Positions 5,265 to 11,569 of a stretch of DNA of 11,569 nucleotides are shown piece by piece (the stretch's first letter is position 1; every line of letters starts with the position of its first letter). A model generated the notes under the pieces. The model was not told where the DNA came from and ran no database searches. It was given only the letters and a program-made list of their open reading frames with translations. The position numbers were made by a program, and so were the translations under genes. The DNA comes from Methanobacteriota archaeon. GTDB taxonomy: Archaea > Thermoplasmatota > Thermoplasmata > Methanomassiliicoccales > Methanomethylophilaceae. The stretch lies in assembly GCA_029574055.1 (NCBI GenBank), contig JAKQBQ010000177.1, forward strand, positions 1 through 11,569, written 5' to 3'.

Positions 5265-7349
5265 ATGAGGATGTTCTTCTCTCCCGATTCCATAGCCGTC
5301 GTAGGCGCATCCTCCGACCCGAACAAGATAGGCGGGATGATACTAAGGAACATAATCGGCTCGGGTTTCAAGGGCCGCGTATATCCCATAAACATAAAAG
5401 GCGGGATAATTGCGGGAGTGAAGGCGTACGAGTCCATCGAGATGCTGGGCGAGACCCCCGACCTTGTGATAATGGCGCTGCAGTCGCAGCTTGTGCTGGG
5501 AGAGATGGAGAAGATCGGCAGGAAGGGTGTGAAAGCCGTCGTTGTGATAACGGCAGGGTTCAAAGAAGAAAGCTCCGAGGGGCGCGAGCTCGAGAAAAAG
5601 CTGGCCGAGATATCAAAAAGCTACGGCATGAGGGTGGTCGGCCCGAATTGTTTCGGGCTGATGAACACCCATCTGAACCTGAACTCCACTTTCTCATCTC
5701 TTTTCCCACCTGCCGGCGGCATATCCCTGTGTTCCCAATCCGGGGCGGTGGGATCCACGATGCTCGATTGGTCGATACATACGAACAACGGCGTTTCGAA
5801 ATTCCTTTCTTTGGGGAACAAGATGGATGTGGATGAGGCGGATGCCATCGAATATTTCGGAAAGGACGAGGAGACGAAGGTCATTGGAATATATTCCGAG
5901 GGGATAGCCGACGGCAGAAGGTTCATGGACGCCGTTCTGAGATCGGAGAAACCCATCGTGATGCTGAAGGCGGGAAGGTCCGCCGCCGGTTCCATGGCAG
6001 CCTCGTCGCACACCGGCGCCCTTTCGGGCTCCGATGCGGTATACGATGCGGTCTTCGACAGTCTGAACATCATCCGGGTCAAGGATCTGGAGGGGCTTTT
6101 CGATGCTCTTTCTTCCATTTCATTGTCGAAGCCGATGCTGAAAGAGGGGATAGCTGTGATAACGAATGCCGGCGGCCTCGGGGTCATGGCTGCCGATGCA
6201 TGCTCCGACCATCCGGGCGTCTCGCTGGCAACCCTATCCCCATCGACCGAAGAGAAGATCAGGGAAGCCATCCCGTCGGTCGCAAGCACCCACAATCCTG
6301 TGGATGTTAGAGGAGACGCTACGAACGAGATGATAATAAGCGCCCTCAAGGTGGCCGCCGACGACGAGAACGTGGGCGGGATAGCTGTCTTATCGTCTCC
6401 CCTGGACGCCACCGATCTGAGATCGATAGCGAAGGCCGTCTGCGAAATGAAAGAAAGGCTGAAGGTCCCGGTGGCGGTGGCTTTCTCCGGCGGGAAGGAA
6501 TGCGAGGCCGCTTTTACGGTGCTGAGGGAGAACGGCGTCCCCTCTTACCCATCACCCGACAGGGCGATACGCGCCCTCTCATACTTGAGGGCGGTTCAGG
6601 GCGCGCGCTCTCAGAGAGGGAGCGCTGAACTGCCCGGGACATCCGGAAGATGGAGGGTGTTGGAGCTTCTGGACACAGCCAAGAAGGAATTCAGGTCGTC
6701 GCTGTCCGAGGACGAAGGGAAATCGATCCTGTCCGCATACGGCATCCCGGTGCCGCCGGAGGCGATGGCCGGGAACCCCAAGGAGGCGGCCGCCGCTGCC
6801 GATAAGATAGGATATCCGGTGGTCATGAAGATAATGTCCCCCGACATACACCACAAGACGGACATCGGCGGCGTGATGGTCAATATAAAGACGGCGGAAG
6901 AGGTGCGCCATGCATACGAATCGCTGGCGGCCAGGTGCAGGATGGCCGTTCCGAACGCGAGGATAGACGGGGTATCCGTGCAGAAGATGGTGTCCGGCCA
7001 GGAAGTGATAGTATCAATGATACGAGACGATCAGTTCGGCCCGGTGCTGGCCTTCGGGCTGGGAGGGATATATGTGGAGATAATCGGAGAGATATCAAGA
7101 TCGCTGATCCCCATGTCCGATGACGAGATGGACAAGATGATAACATCGACGAAAGCATACCGCATGCTGTCCGGGGCGAGGGGGAGGCCGCCGGCGGACA
7201 TAGATTCTTTGAAGGATGCCATGCGGAGGCTGATGAAGATCGCTCTGGAGAACCCAGAGATATATGAACTCGAAATCAATCCTTTAATGGTAGGGAAGAA
7301 GAATGAAGGCAGCTGGGCGGTGGACGCCCTGACAACGATTAGGCGGTGA
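5265..7349 (+). CDS. ADP-forming acetate/acyl-CoA synthetase, fused alpha-beta
   Basis: This 694-residue single-chain enzyme interconverts acyl-CoA + ADP + Pi with acid + CoA + ATP in the cytosol; acetate is the likely substrate. The alpha half comes first: a CoA-binding Rossmann domain with VVGASSDPNKIGG at 12-24, GPNCFGLMN at 126-134, CSQSGAVG at 156-163, and the phospho-histidine motif SSHTGALSG at 247-255 (His249). The beta half (about 470-694) is an ATP-grasp domain with HHKTDIGGVMVN at 529-540 (second phosphohistidine, His530), FGLGGIYVE at 597-605 and ELEINPLMV at 668-676. The length fits fused archaeal enzymes. ATG 5265 was chosen from the TATA spacing; ATG 5259 and 5271 are close alternatives, and longer starts cross the promoter. 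The next gene follows after four bases. Substrate specificity cannot be read from the sequence. Confidence 0.92.
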   Translation: MRMFFSPDSIAVVGASSDPNKIGGMILRNIIGSGFKGRVYPINIKGGIIAGVKAYESIEMLGETPDLVIMALQSQLVLGEMEKIGRKGVKAVVVITAGFKEESSEGRELEKKLAEISKSYGMRVVGPNCFGLMNTHLNLNSTFSSLFPPAGGISLCSQSGAVGSTMLDWSIHTNNGVSKFLSLGNKMDVDEADAIEYFGKDEETKVIGIYSEGIADGRRFMDAVLRSEKPIVMLKAGRSAAGSMAASSHTGALSGSDAVYDAVFDSLNIIRVKDLEGLFDALSSISLSKPMLKEGIAVITNAGGLGVMAADACSDHPGVSLATLSPSTEEKIREAIPSVASTHNPVDVRGDATNEMIISALKVAADDENVGGIAVLSSPLDATDLRSIAKAVCEMKERLKVPVAVAFSGGKECEAAFTVLRENGVPSYPSPDRAIRALSYLRAVQGARSQRGSAELPGTSGRWRVLELLDTAKKEFRSSLSEDEGKSILSAYGIPVPPEAMAGNPKEAAAAADKIGYPVVMKIMSPDIHHKTDIGGVMVNIKTAEEVRHAYESLAARCRMAVPNARIDGVSVQKMVSGQEVIVSMIRDDQFGPVLAFGLGGIYVEIIGEISRSLIPMSDDEMDKMITSTKAYRMLSGARGRPPADIDSLKDAMRRLMKIALENPEIYELEINPLMVGKKNEGSWAVDALTTIRR

Positions 7350-7353
7350 TGAA

Positions 7354-8352
7354 ATGAAGAATGTCTATCTGGCATCCGTGGGCGGCAGGTCCGGGAAATC
7401 GGTCATCTCTCTGGGTCTGGCTATGAACTGCCCCGGAAAGGCGGGATTCTACAAACCCTTTAGGGAAAGCCTCGTGAAGGTGAACGGCGAGACCATGGAC
7501 GAGGACGCGTTCCTCATGGCGGAAGCCCTCGGTCTCGGAGAGGGAAAGAAGCTCTCTCCTTTCGTATACGATCCCTTCGAGCCCACAAGCCTCGAAGAGA
7601 TAGTCGCGGGGTACAACGAGCTTTGCAAAGGAAAGGAGTTCATGATCATCGAAGGCGGAAAAGACGTCGCCGGCGGCTTTGCCCATAACACCTCCCACGC
7701 AGACATCGCCAAAGCGCTGAAAGCGCCGATAGTGCTTGTAGCAACGCCCTCGAGCCATTCCGTGGATGCTGTGTTCATGTTCAGGGAGCTTTGCGAAAAG
7801 AAGGGAGCGGACCTGATGGGCGTGATCCTCAACAGATCCTCCGGCAGCAGGGAAAGGAAGTTCATAGAGGATCACGGGATAAGGGTGATCGGAGAGGTCC
7901 CGGCGATGCCTGAGCTTAGGACGTTCAGGGTGTCCGAGCTGCTGGAGAAGACGGATGCGAAGGCAATAGCCGGCGAAAAAGGCATGGACAATATTGTGGA
8001 GACCATGCTTGTCGGGGCGATGAGCAACCAGACCGCCATGGGATACATGTGCAGATCATGCCGCAAAGCTGTGATAACCGGCGGCGACAGGACGGAGATA
8101 CTATTGTCTGCGCTGTCGACGGACACCGCATGCATAGTGATCACAGGAGGGATAAGGCCGTCCCAGATGGTCCTGTCCAAAGCGAATGAGCTGAACGTCC
8201 CGGTGCTGATGACCAGCGAGGATACCGTTCGGGTGACGGAGACCATCGATCATCTGATCGTCCGCATAGACCCGAGGGACAAGGAGAAGACGGAACTCAT
8301 TAAGAACAGCGTACGGTCCGGCGTGGACATCGACAGCGTGTGGCGGTCTTGA
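7354..8352 (+). CDS. BioD-like P-loop / DRTGG domain protein (COG0857 type)
   Basis: This 332-residue protein resembles the N-terminal part of long phosphotransacetylases without the catalytic C-terminal domain. The BioD-like P-loop domain spans about 1-215: SVGGRSGKSVISLGLA at 8-23 (a Walker A lacking the first Gly), MIIEGGKDVAGG at 97-108 and VILNRSSG at 157-164. The DRTGG domain spans about 220-332, with AVITGGDRTEILLSA at 239-253 and IVITGGIRPS at 261-270. In archaea such genes often sit beside ADP-forming acetyl-CoA synthetase, as here, so a regulatory or sensory role in acetyl-CoA/acetate metabolism is likely, perhaps by binding a nucleotide; the exact role is not established. It starts four bases after the synthetase stop, with an excellent ribosome binding site GGTGAT at 7345-7350, and is surely cotranscribed. 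Confidence 0.85.
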   Translation: MKNVYLASVGGRSGKSVISLGLAMNCPGKAGFYKPFRESLVKVNGETMDEDAFLMAEALGLGEGKKLSPFVYDPFEPTSLEEIVAGYNELCKGKEFMIIEGGKDVAGGFAHNTSHADIAKALKAPIVLVATPSSHSVDAVFMFRELCEKKGADLMGVILNRSSGSRERKFIEDHGIRVIGEVPAMPELRTFRVSELLEKTDAKAIAGEKGMDNIVETMLVGAMSNQTAMGYMCRSCRKAVITGGDRTEILLSALSTDTACIVITGGIRPSQMVLSKANELNVPVLMTSEDTVRVTETIDHLIVRIDPRDKEKTELIKNSVRSGVDIDSVWRS

Positions 8353-8398
8353 GAAAAAAACCGGTGCAGCAGATAAGCCTTACTTGGTTTTGTTGTGG

Positions 8399-8407
8399 AT
8401 ATATAAT
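8399..8407 (+). promoter_or_regulatory. Strong TATA box with no obvious downstream gene
   Basis: ATATATAAT fits the archaeal box A well. Transcription would begin near 8426-8430, inside the gap. The only ORF downstream (ATG 8456, 58 codons) has a good GGAAGGGAG ribosome-binding-like run but atypical codons, so the product could instead be an untranslated RNA. Confidence 0.5.
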
Positions 8408-8639
8408 CTCGTGAATTTTTCATCGGAACGCAGATGCGCAAGGAAGGGAGCGGACATGTGCGGGCGGCCGCGCACCGAACACAGCATCGAGAGTCTTATG
8501 GGAAATAGGCGGTCAGGATATGCCAGACACACTTTTTACGCTGTGCGAGAAGAGGGCGAAGCGCGGCTCGCGCGCCCGCAAGGACAACGATACATTGGAT
8601 GCGTGCGCACCCGTATGGAAAAGAAACCGTGATAAAACC

Positions 8640-8648
8640 AATATATAG
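8640..8648 (+). promoter_or_regulatory. Second TATA box in the gap
   Basis: AATATATAG gives a predicted transcription start near 8667-8670. The next plausible gene is the surface protein at 9074, so this would mean a leader of about 400 bases or a separate RNA ending in the T-rich stretch near 8893. Confidence 0.45.
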
Positions 8649-8684
8649 TGGACAGAGCATGTGTGATTAGGTCATTCTATAGTT

Positions 8685-8700
8685 TTCCGATGAGTCGGAA
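8685..8700. other. Hairpin, six-base stem
   Basis: TTCCGA TGAG TCGGAA forms a perfect six-pair stem with a four-base loop. It falls about 15 bases after the transcription start predicted from the TATA box at 8640, so it could be the 5' stem of an RNA. Confidence 0.4.
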
Positions 8701-8941
8701 TGCTTATGGATGCTACATAACCGACAGGCCCGTTCGGATGGGGATCAGGGGGGCTCAGCGTCTGTCATTCAAGAACATACGGTGACGCGATGAGCTACGG
8801 TACAGTGCCCCCGGCAGCCGAAGGCAGGGTTGGGGTGAAGAAGGGGATGCAGGCCACGGGTGCAGGTAACAGCACAGTTCTTTCTTTCTCTTGTTGCGCA
8901 TTTACGTGTGAACCGCGCCGTACATTATCTCTCGATATCAT

Positions 8942-8963
8942 GCCGCAGGCTCCGGCCTGCGGC
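8942..8963. other. Strong GC-rich hairpin with UCCG tetraloop
   Basis: GCCGCAGGC TCCG GCCTGCGGC makes nine perfect pairs, all but one G-C, closed by a four-base loop. A weaker bulged hairpin (AACGTTT TTCG AAACACGTT) follows directly at 8973-8993. The pair lies about 80-130 bases upstream of the surface-protein start. A T-rich run comes only after the first stem, so it could be a structured leader element or, less likely, a terminator-like element. Confidence 0.5.
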
Positions 8964-9073
8964 CTTCATACAACGTTTTTCGAAACACGTTACGCGCATC
9001 CCGCCCGCGTTCACGGCAGGAACAAAGCTCTCGGAAAGAGGGCATTCTCAAAAAATAAGTTGGTGTTGAATTA

Positions 9074-11569
9074 ATGGACATTAGAAGCAATAAAAGAAAC
9101 AATGACAAAAGCAAGAGCGTGATGTCAAAGGGCAGGCCGCTCGCGAAATACGTGATGGTCGCCCTCGTGATGGTGGTCGCGTCCATAGCCGTCGTGAACC
9201 TCGCGGCGGATGACGGATCCGATCACGAATACACGGCGGCCGCCGATGAGCTGATCGATTTAAGCCTTCCCGGAACCAGCGGCCTCGGATGGAACTACAT
9301 AGGCTCTTTCTTAACTTTAACCGGAGTGCCGAGTCAGCCCACATATGAGATCACAGGGAGCGCAACGGATCTCGAGATATTCTTCACTGCGAACATAGAT
9401 GCTGAGGTAACGCTCAATAACTTCAGCATTTCTGGAACCACCAGTATGATGACGCTTTACGGCGGCGCGAAGGTGAAGTTGCTTCTGGAAGGAACCAACA
9501 ACACCATCGACGGGAGCATCGTGGTAGAGAATGGCGCAATATTGACGATTGACAGTGCCGATAGTACAACCTCAAATCCGCACAGCACGAGCGGGAAGTT
9601 ATCGGTGACATCTCACACAGGCAGTTATCACGCGGCTATCGGCGGTTCCCAAGGCTATACCCCAGGCACGATCATAATCGACGGCGGCGAGGTTACCGCA
9701 ATCGGCGGCAGCGAAGGCGGTGCAGGAATCGGAGGCGGCGGCAACTACGGAGGCGGCGGCCACGCAGGCGCCGGCGGCATCATCACAATCAACGGCGGTA
9801 TCGTGAATGCAACCGGCGGCAACGTGGATTTCACTCGCGGCAGCGGTGCCGGAATCAGCGGCGGCGCCGCCGGTGGCGGCAGCACCGGCGGCAACAGCGG
9901 TATCATCACGATCAACGGCGGTACAGTGACCGCGTCAGCATCATATGGTGCAGGAATAGGCGGCGGCAGCAGCGACGCAGGCCTCAGCGGTATGGGCAAC
10001 AACATCAAGATCACCAAGGGCACAGTGACCGCGTTATCAACACATGGTGCCGGAATCGGCGGCGGCGGCAACGACGGCGGCAGCAGCGCCGGTGCAGGCG
10101 GCACAATAGATATCATCGGCGGCACAGTGACCGCGTCATCATCATATGGTGCCGGAATCGGCGGCGGCGGCAAAGACAATGCCGGCAACGCCGGTGCAGG
10201 CGGCACCATAACGATCGGCGGCGATGCAATAGTGACTGCAACCAGTCTCAACGGCGCGGGCATCGGCGGCGGTGCAGCTACCTCAGGCCCCGCCGGCGCA
10301 GGCGGCAATATAACCATTTCAGGCGGCACAGTGAAAGCGTTCGGACGGAATGGTGCAGGCATCGGCGGCGGCAGCAACGGCAGCTCCTCCGGCAGCAACG
10401 GTGCCGGCGGCAATGTCACCATCACTGGCGGCAATGTGTATGCATACAGCTATTATGCCGCAGGCATCGGCAGCGGCAAAGGTACAGCACTAGCTGCCGC
10501 AGGCGCGGTGCTGACCCTCAACAAAGAAGCGAACGTGACAGCGGCTTCCAATGTCAACAGAGCAACCAACCCCGGCTTAGGCGCGATCCATATCTCCGGC
10601 AGCAATCTTGGCACCGGATACTATGTGAACGCTAACTGGAATCCTCCTTCGGCGGGCAGCAACTATACGCTGAAGGCCTATGAGGATGGCACAAACAATC
10701 TCCTGAACACCCTGAATCTTTTTGCGGCTCCTGATCCCGCGCTTACCAATTCGAATCTCTATGAGTTCGCTTACACCACAGGTCATGACAGCTCCGGCAA
10801 GATGGATAACATCTTTGCGTTCGACAGCACCACAGGCGCCATCGTGGGGCAGGTCGTGCTGGATTCGAACGGATCATTCCAGATTCCGGAAGTGAAAGAC
10901 AACTCCATAACCACCGTAAGGCTGGAACCTTATATTTTCGTGATATACAACGCCAACGGCGGCACCGGCGCAGACTATATTGACAACACGGGCGTTAGCA
11001 CACCACCTGCTGGTGGTATTGACTGGCCTGTTCTGGACAATTCCGTAACTAATTTCACCGGCCCGGCGGCCATGCCGAAGTTTAAGGGTTGGAACACCGC
11101 GGCGAACGGTTCTGGCACATCATATATACCGGGACCGACCACTAAGATAAATCTCAGTGCCACGACCACTCTGTATGCCCAATGGGGTTACGAACGGTAT
11201 CTGGTAACCAAGGACAGCGACATCACCGCAACGATCATCAGTTACCAACCCACTCTATCCGATGCGGTCGCCGCGTGCGTTGATATCAACGAAGATTACA
11301 CCATATGGGCAACTGAAGATGACCACAATGTGAGTTCGTCGACGATAACCATCCCATCGGGTAAATTCATCACACTCAGATCGGGTGTCGCAGTCTTGGG
11401 CGCAGCCTCACCCTCATCGACGACGTACACTATAACACAGCCCGGCAGCATCGCGCACTTCGACGTACAGGGAAGCTTTACGCTGGAGGACATTATACTC
11501 GAAAACACGGCCTCAGCAGCAGCCGTGAACGTTGTGAATGTTGGCGCGACCTTAGCGGCCGATAAGATA
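9074..11569 (+). CDS. Adhesin-like surface protein, beta-helix repeats (partial)
   Basis: The first 832 codons of a large exported protein that runs off the window. A basic N-terminus (residues 1-25) is followed by a hydrophobic segment at 26-44 (KYVMVALVMVVASIAVVNLA), a signal peptide or membrane anchor. Residues about 110-200 form short beta repeats (VKLLLEGTNNTIDGSIVVENG). Residues 204-480 hold eight glycine-rich repeats (GGTVTA...GAGIGGG...GGTITI) expected to fold as a right-handed beta-helix. Residues 620-705 match the Listeria-Bacteroides repeat (InlB B/Flg_new type: VIYNANGGTG...FKGWNT...LYAQWG). From about 715 a new Thr/Ser-rich beta-helix region begins. Such adhesin-like proteins are typical of gut methanogens and are thought to contact host or bacterial partners. 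The start is uncertain: ATG 9074 has only a weak GGTG upstream, and ATG 9122 (codon 17) would give a more usual signal peptide length. No promoter lies close by. Confidence 0.85.
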   Translation, partial: MDIRSNKRNNDKSKSVMSKGRPLAKYVMVALVMVVASIAVVNLAADDGSDHEYTAAADELIDLSLPGTSGLGWNYIGSFLTLTGVPSQPTYEITGSATDLEIFFTANIDAEVTLNNFSISGTTSMMTLYGGAKVKLLLEGTNNTIDGSIVVENGAILTIDSADSTTSNPHSTSGKLSVTSHTGSYHAAIGGSQGYTPGTIIIDGGEVTAIGGSEGGAGIGGGGNYGGGGHAGAGGIITINGGIVNATGGNVDFTRGSGAGISGGAAGGGSTGGNSGIITINGGTVTASASYGAGIGGGSSDAGLSGMGNNIKITKGTVTALSTHGAGIGGGGNDGGSSAGAGGTIDIIGGTVTASSSYGAGIGGGGKDNAGNAGAGGTITIGGDAIVTATSLNGAGIGGGAATSGPAGAGGNITISGGTVKAFGRNGAGIGGGSNGSSSGSNGAGGNVTITGGNVYAYSYYAAGIGSGKGTALAAAGAVLTLNKEANVTAASNVNRATNPGLGAIHISGSNLGTGYYVNANWNPPSAGSNYTLKAYEDGTNNLLNTLNLFAAPDPALTNSNLYEFAYTTGHDSSGKMDNIFAFDSTTGAIVGQVVLDSNGSFQIPEVKDNSITTVRLEPYIFVIYNANGGTGADYIDNTGVSTPPAGGIDWPVLDNSVTNFTGPAAMPKFKGWNTAANGSGTSYIPGPTTKINLSATTTLYAQWGYERYLVTKDSDITATIISYQPTLSDAVAACVDINEDYTIWATEDDHNVSSSTITIPSGKFITLRSGVAVLGAASPSSTTYTITQPGSIAHFDVQGSFTLEDIILENTASAAAVNVVNVGATLAADKI
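9683..10530 (+). repeat. Eight tandem glycine-rich coding repeats, about 35 codons
   Basis: Repeat units begin (at the GG-x-V-x-A motif) at 9683, 9794, 9917, 10016, 10118, 10217, 10322 and 10427, spaced 111, 123, 99, 102, 99, 105 and 105 bases, always multiples of three. Each carries GG-x-V-T/x-A, then about ten residues, then GAGIGGG, a variable Gly/Ser/Asn linker and a strand such as GGTITI. Units 3, 4 and 5 are close at DNA level (shared ACAGTGACCGCGT and GGAAT-GGCGGCGGC runs), suggesting recent duplication, while units 1, 2, 6, 7 and 8 are more diverged. Confidence 0.8.

Larger units (their letters stand above)
8353..9073. other. 721-base gap: no convincing gene, two promoters, hairpins
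   Basis: The largest non-coding stretch in the window. A T-rich run at 8387-8394 may end the preceding operon. Two clear TATA boxes follow (8399-8407 and 8640-8648), then several hairpins (8458-8475, 8561-8573, 8685-8700, 8942-8963) and a pyrimidine tract near 8877-8893. Two open frames exist (from ATG 8456 to 8632, and ATG 8790 to 9074), but most of their arginine codons are CGN whereas the neighbouring genes use AGG, and the peptides do not look protein-like. No tRNA, 5S, SRP or RNase P pattern could be recognised. The stretch may hold a non-coding RNA or the long leader of the surface-protein gene. Confidence 0.5.

Noticed and set aside
8438-8458. GGAAGGGAGCGG resembling the conserved loop of SRP RNA helix 8
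   Set aside because: The matching 5' strand of the internal loop (CAGG type) is not found at the right distance, so no SRP RNA can be folded by eye.
8456-8632. Open frame of 58 codons with a good ribosome-binding-like GGAAGGGAG and an upstream TATA box
   Set aside because: Ten of its eleven arginine codons are not AGG and the peptide resembles no family; an RNA product seems at least as likely. Kept as part of the gap description only.
8790-9074. Open frame of 94 codons ending in a TAATG overlap with the adhesin start
   Set aside because: Most arginine codons are CGN, unlike the AGG used by neighbouring genes, the peptide has no protein-like pattern, and the frame runs through the strong hairpin at 8942-8963. 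The overlap is probably chance.
9745-10434. Long proline-rich open frame on the minus strand
   Set aside because: It is the complement of the glycine-rich adhesin repeats (GGC codons read as GCC/CCG), not a gene.

Overview
The window looks like a chromosomal segment of a methanogenic archaeon of the Thermoplasmata, most likely of the Methanomassiliicoccales. The evidence is the archaeal-type cmk-truB (Cbf5-like) pair, a fused ADP-forming acyl/acetyl-CoA synthetase followed by a BioD-like/DRTGG protein, TATA boxes placed for leaderless mRNAs, AGG-dominated arginine codons and a large adhesin-like surface protein. None of the ten visible stop codons is TAG (nine TGA, one TAA), which fits a lineage that decodes UAG as pyrrolysine. 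The lineage is an inference; nothing here is a taxonomic marker on its own.

Layout. (1) 1-1164: the 3' end of cytidylate kinase overlaps a pseudouridine synthase (TruB/Cbf5 family with PUA domain). (2) 1165-2359: an AT-rich insert-like region with one RhuM-family gene that ends in a degenerate PLD-like domain. (3) 2360-3810: a two-gene operon, with an ATGA overlap, of a small beta-rich protein and an eight-segment membrane protein, both of unknown function. (4) 3817-5109, minus strand: an unknown 147-residue protein, and upstream of it an AT-rich two-gene module of a GNAT acetyltransferase like TacT/AtaT toxins and a small charged protein that overlaps it by 44 bases. This is a candidate toxin-antitoxin system whose small partner has no visible ribbon-helix-helix pattern. 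(5) 5110-5264: a divergent control region with a perfect 15-base palindrome. (6) 5265-8352: an operon of the ADP-forming acyl-CoA synthetase and the BioD-like/DRTGG protein, pointing to acetate/acetyl-CoA interconversion with ATP. (7) 8353-9073: a 721-base stretch with no convincing gene but two good TATA boxes and several stable hairpins; it may hold a non-coding RNA or a long leader. (8) 9074 to the window end: the first 832 codons of a secreted or surface adhesin-like protein with a signal/anchor segment, eight glycine-rich beta-helix repeats, one Listeria-Bacteroides (InlB B/Flg_new-like) repeat and the start of a further beta-helix region.

How the parts fit. The housekeeping core (cmk, truB) and the acetate-activation operon are ordinary chromosome. 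The RhuM gene and the GNAT module have lower GC (35-37% in sampled lines, against about 55% in a core line) and look acquired. The most interesting items are the GNAT module with its divergent palindrome, the 721-base structured gap and the repeat-built surface protein.
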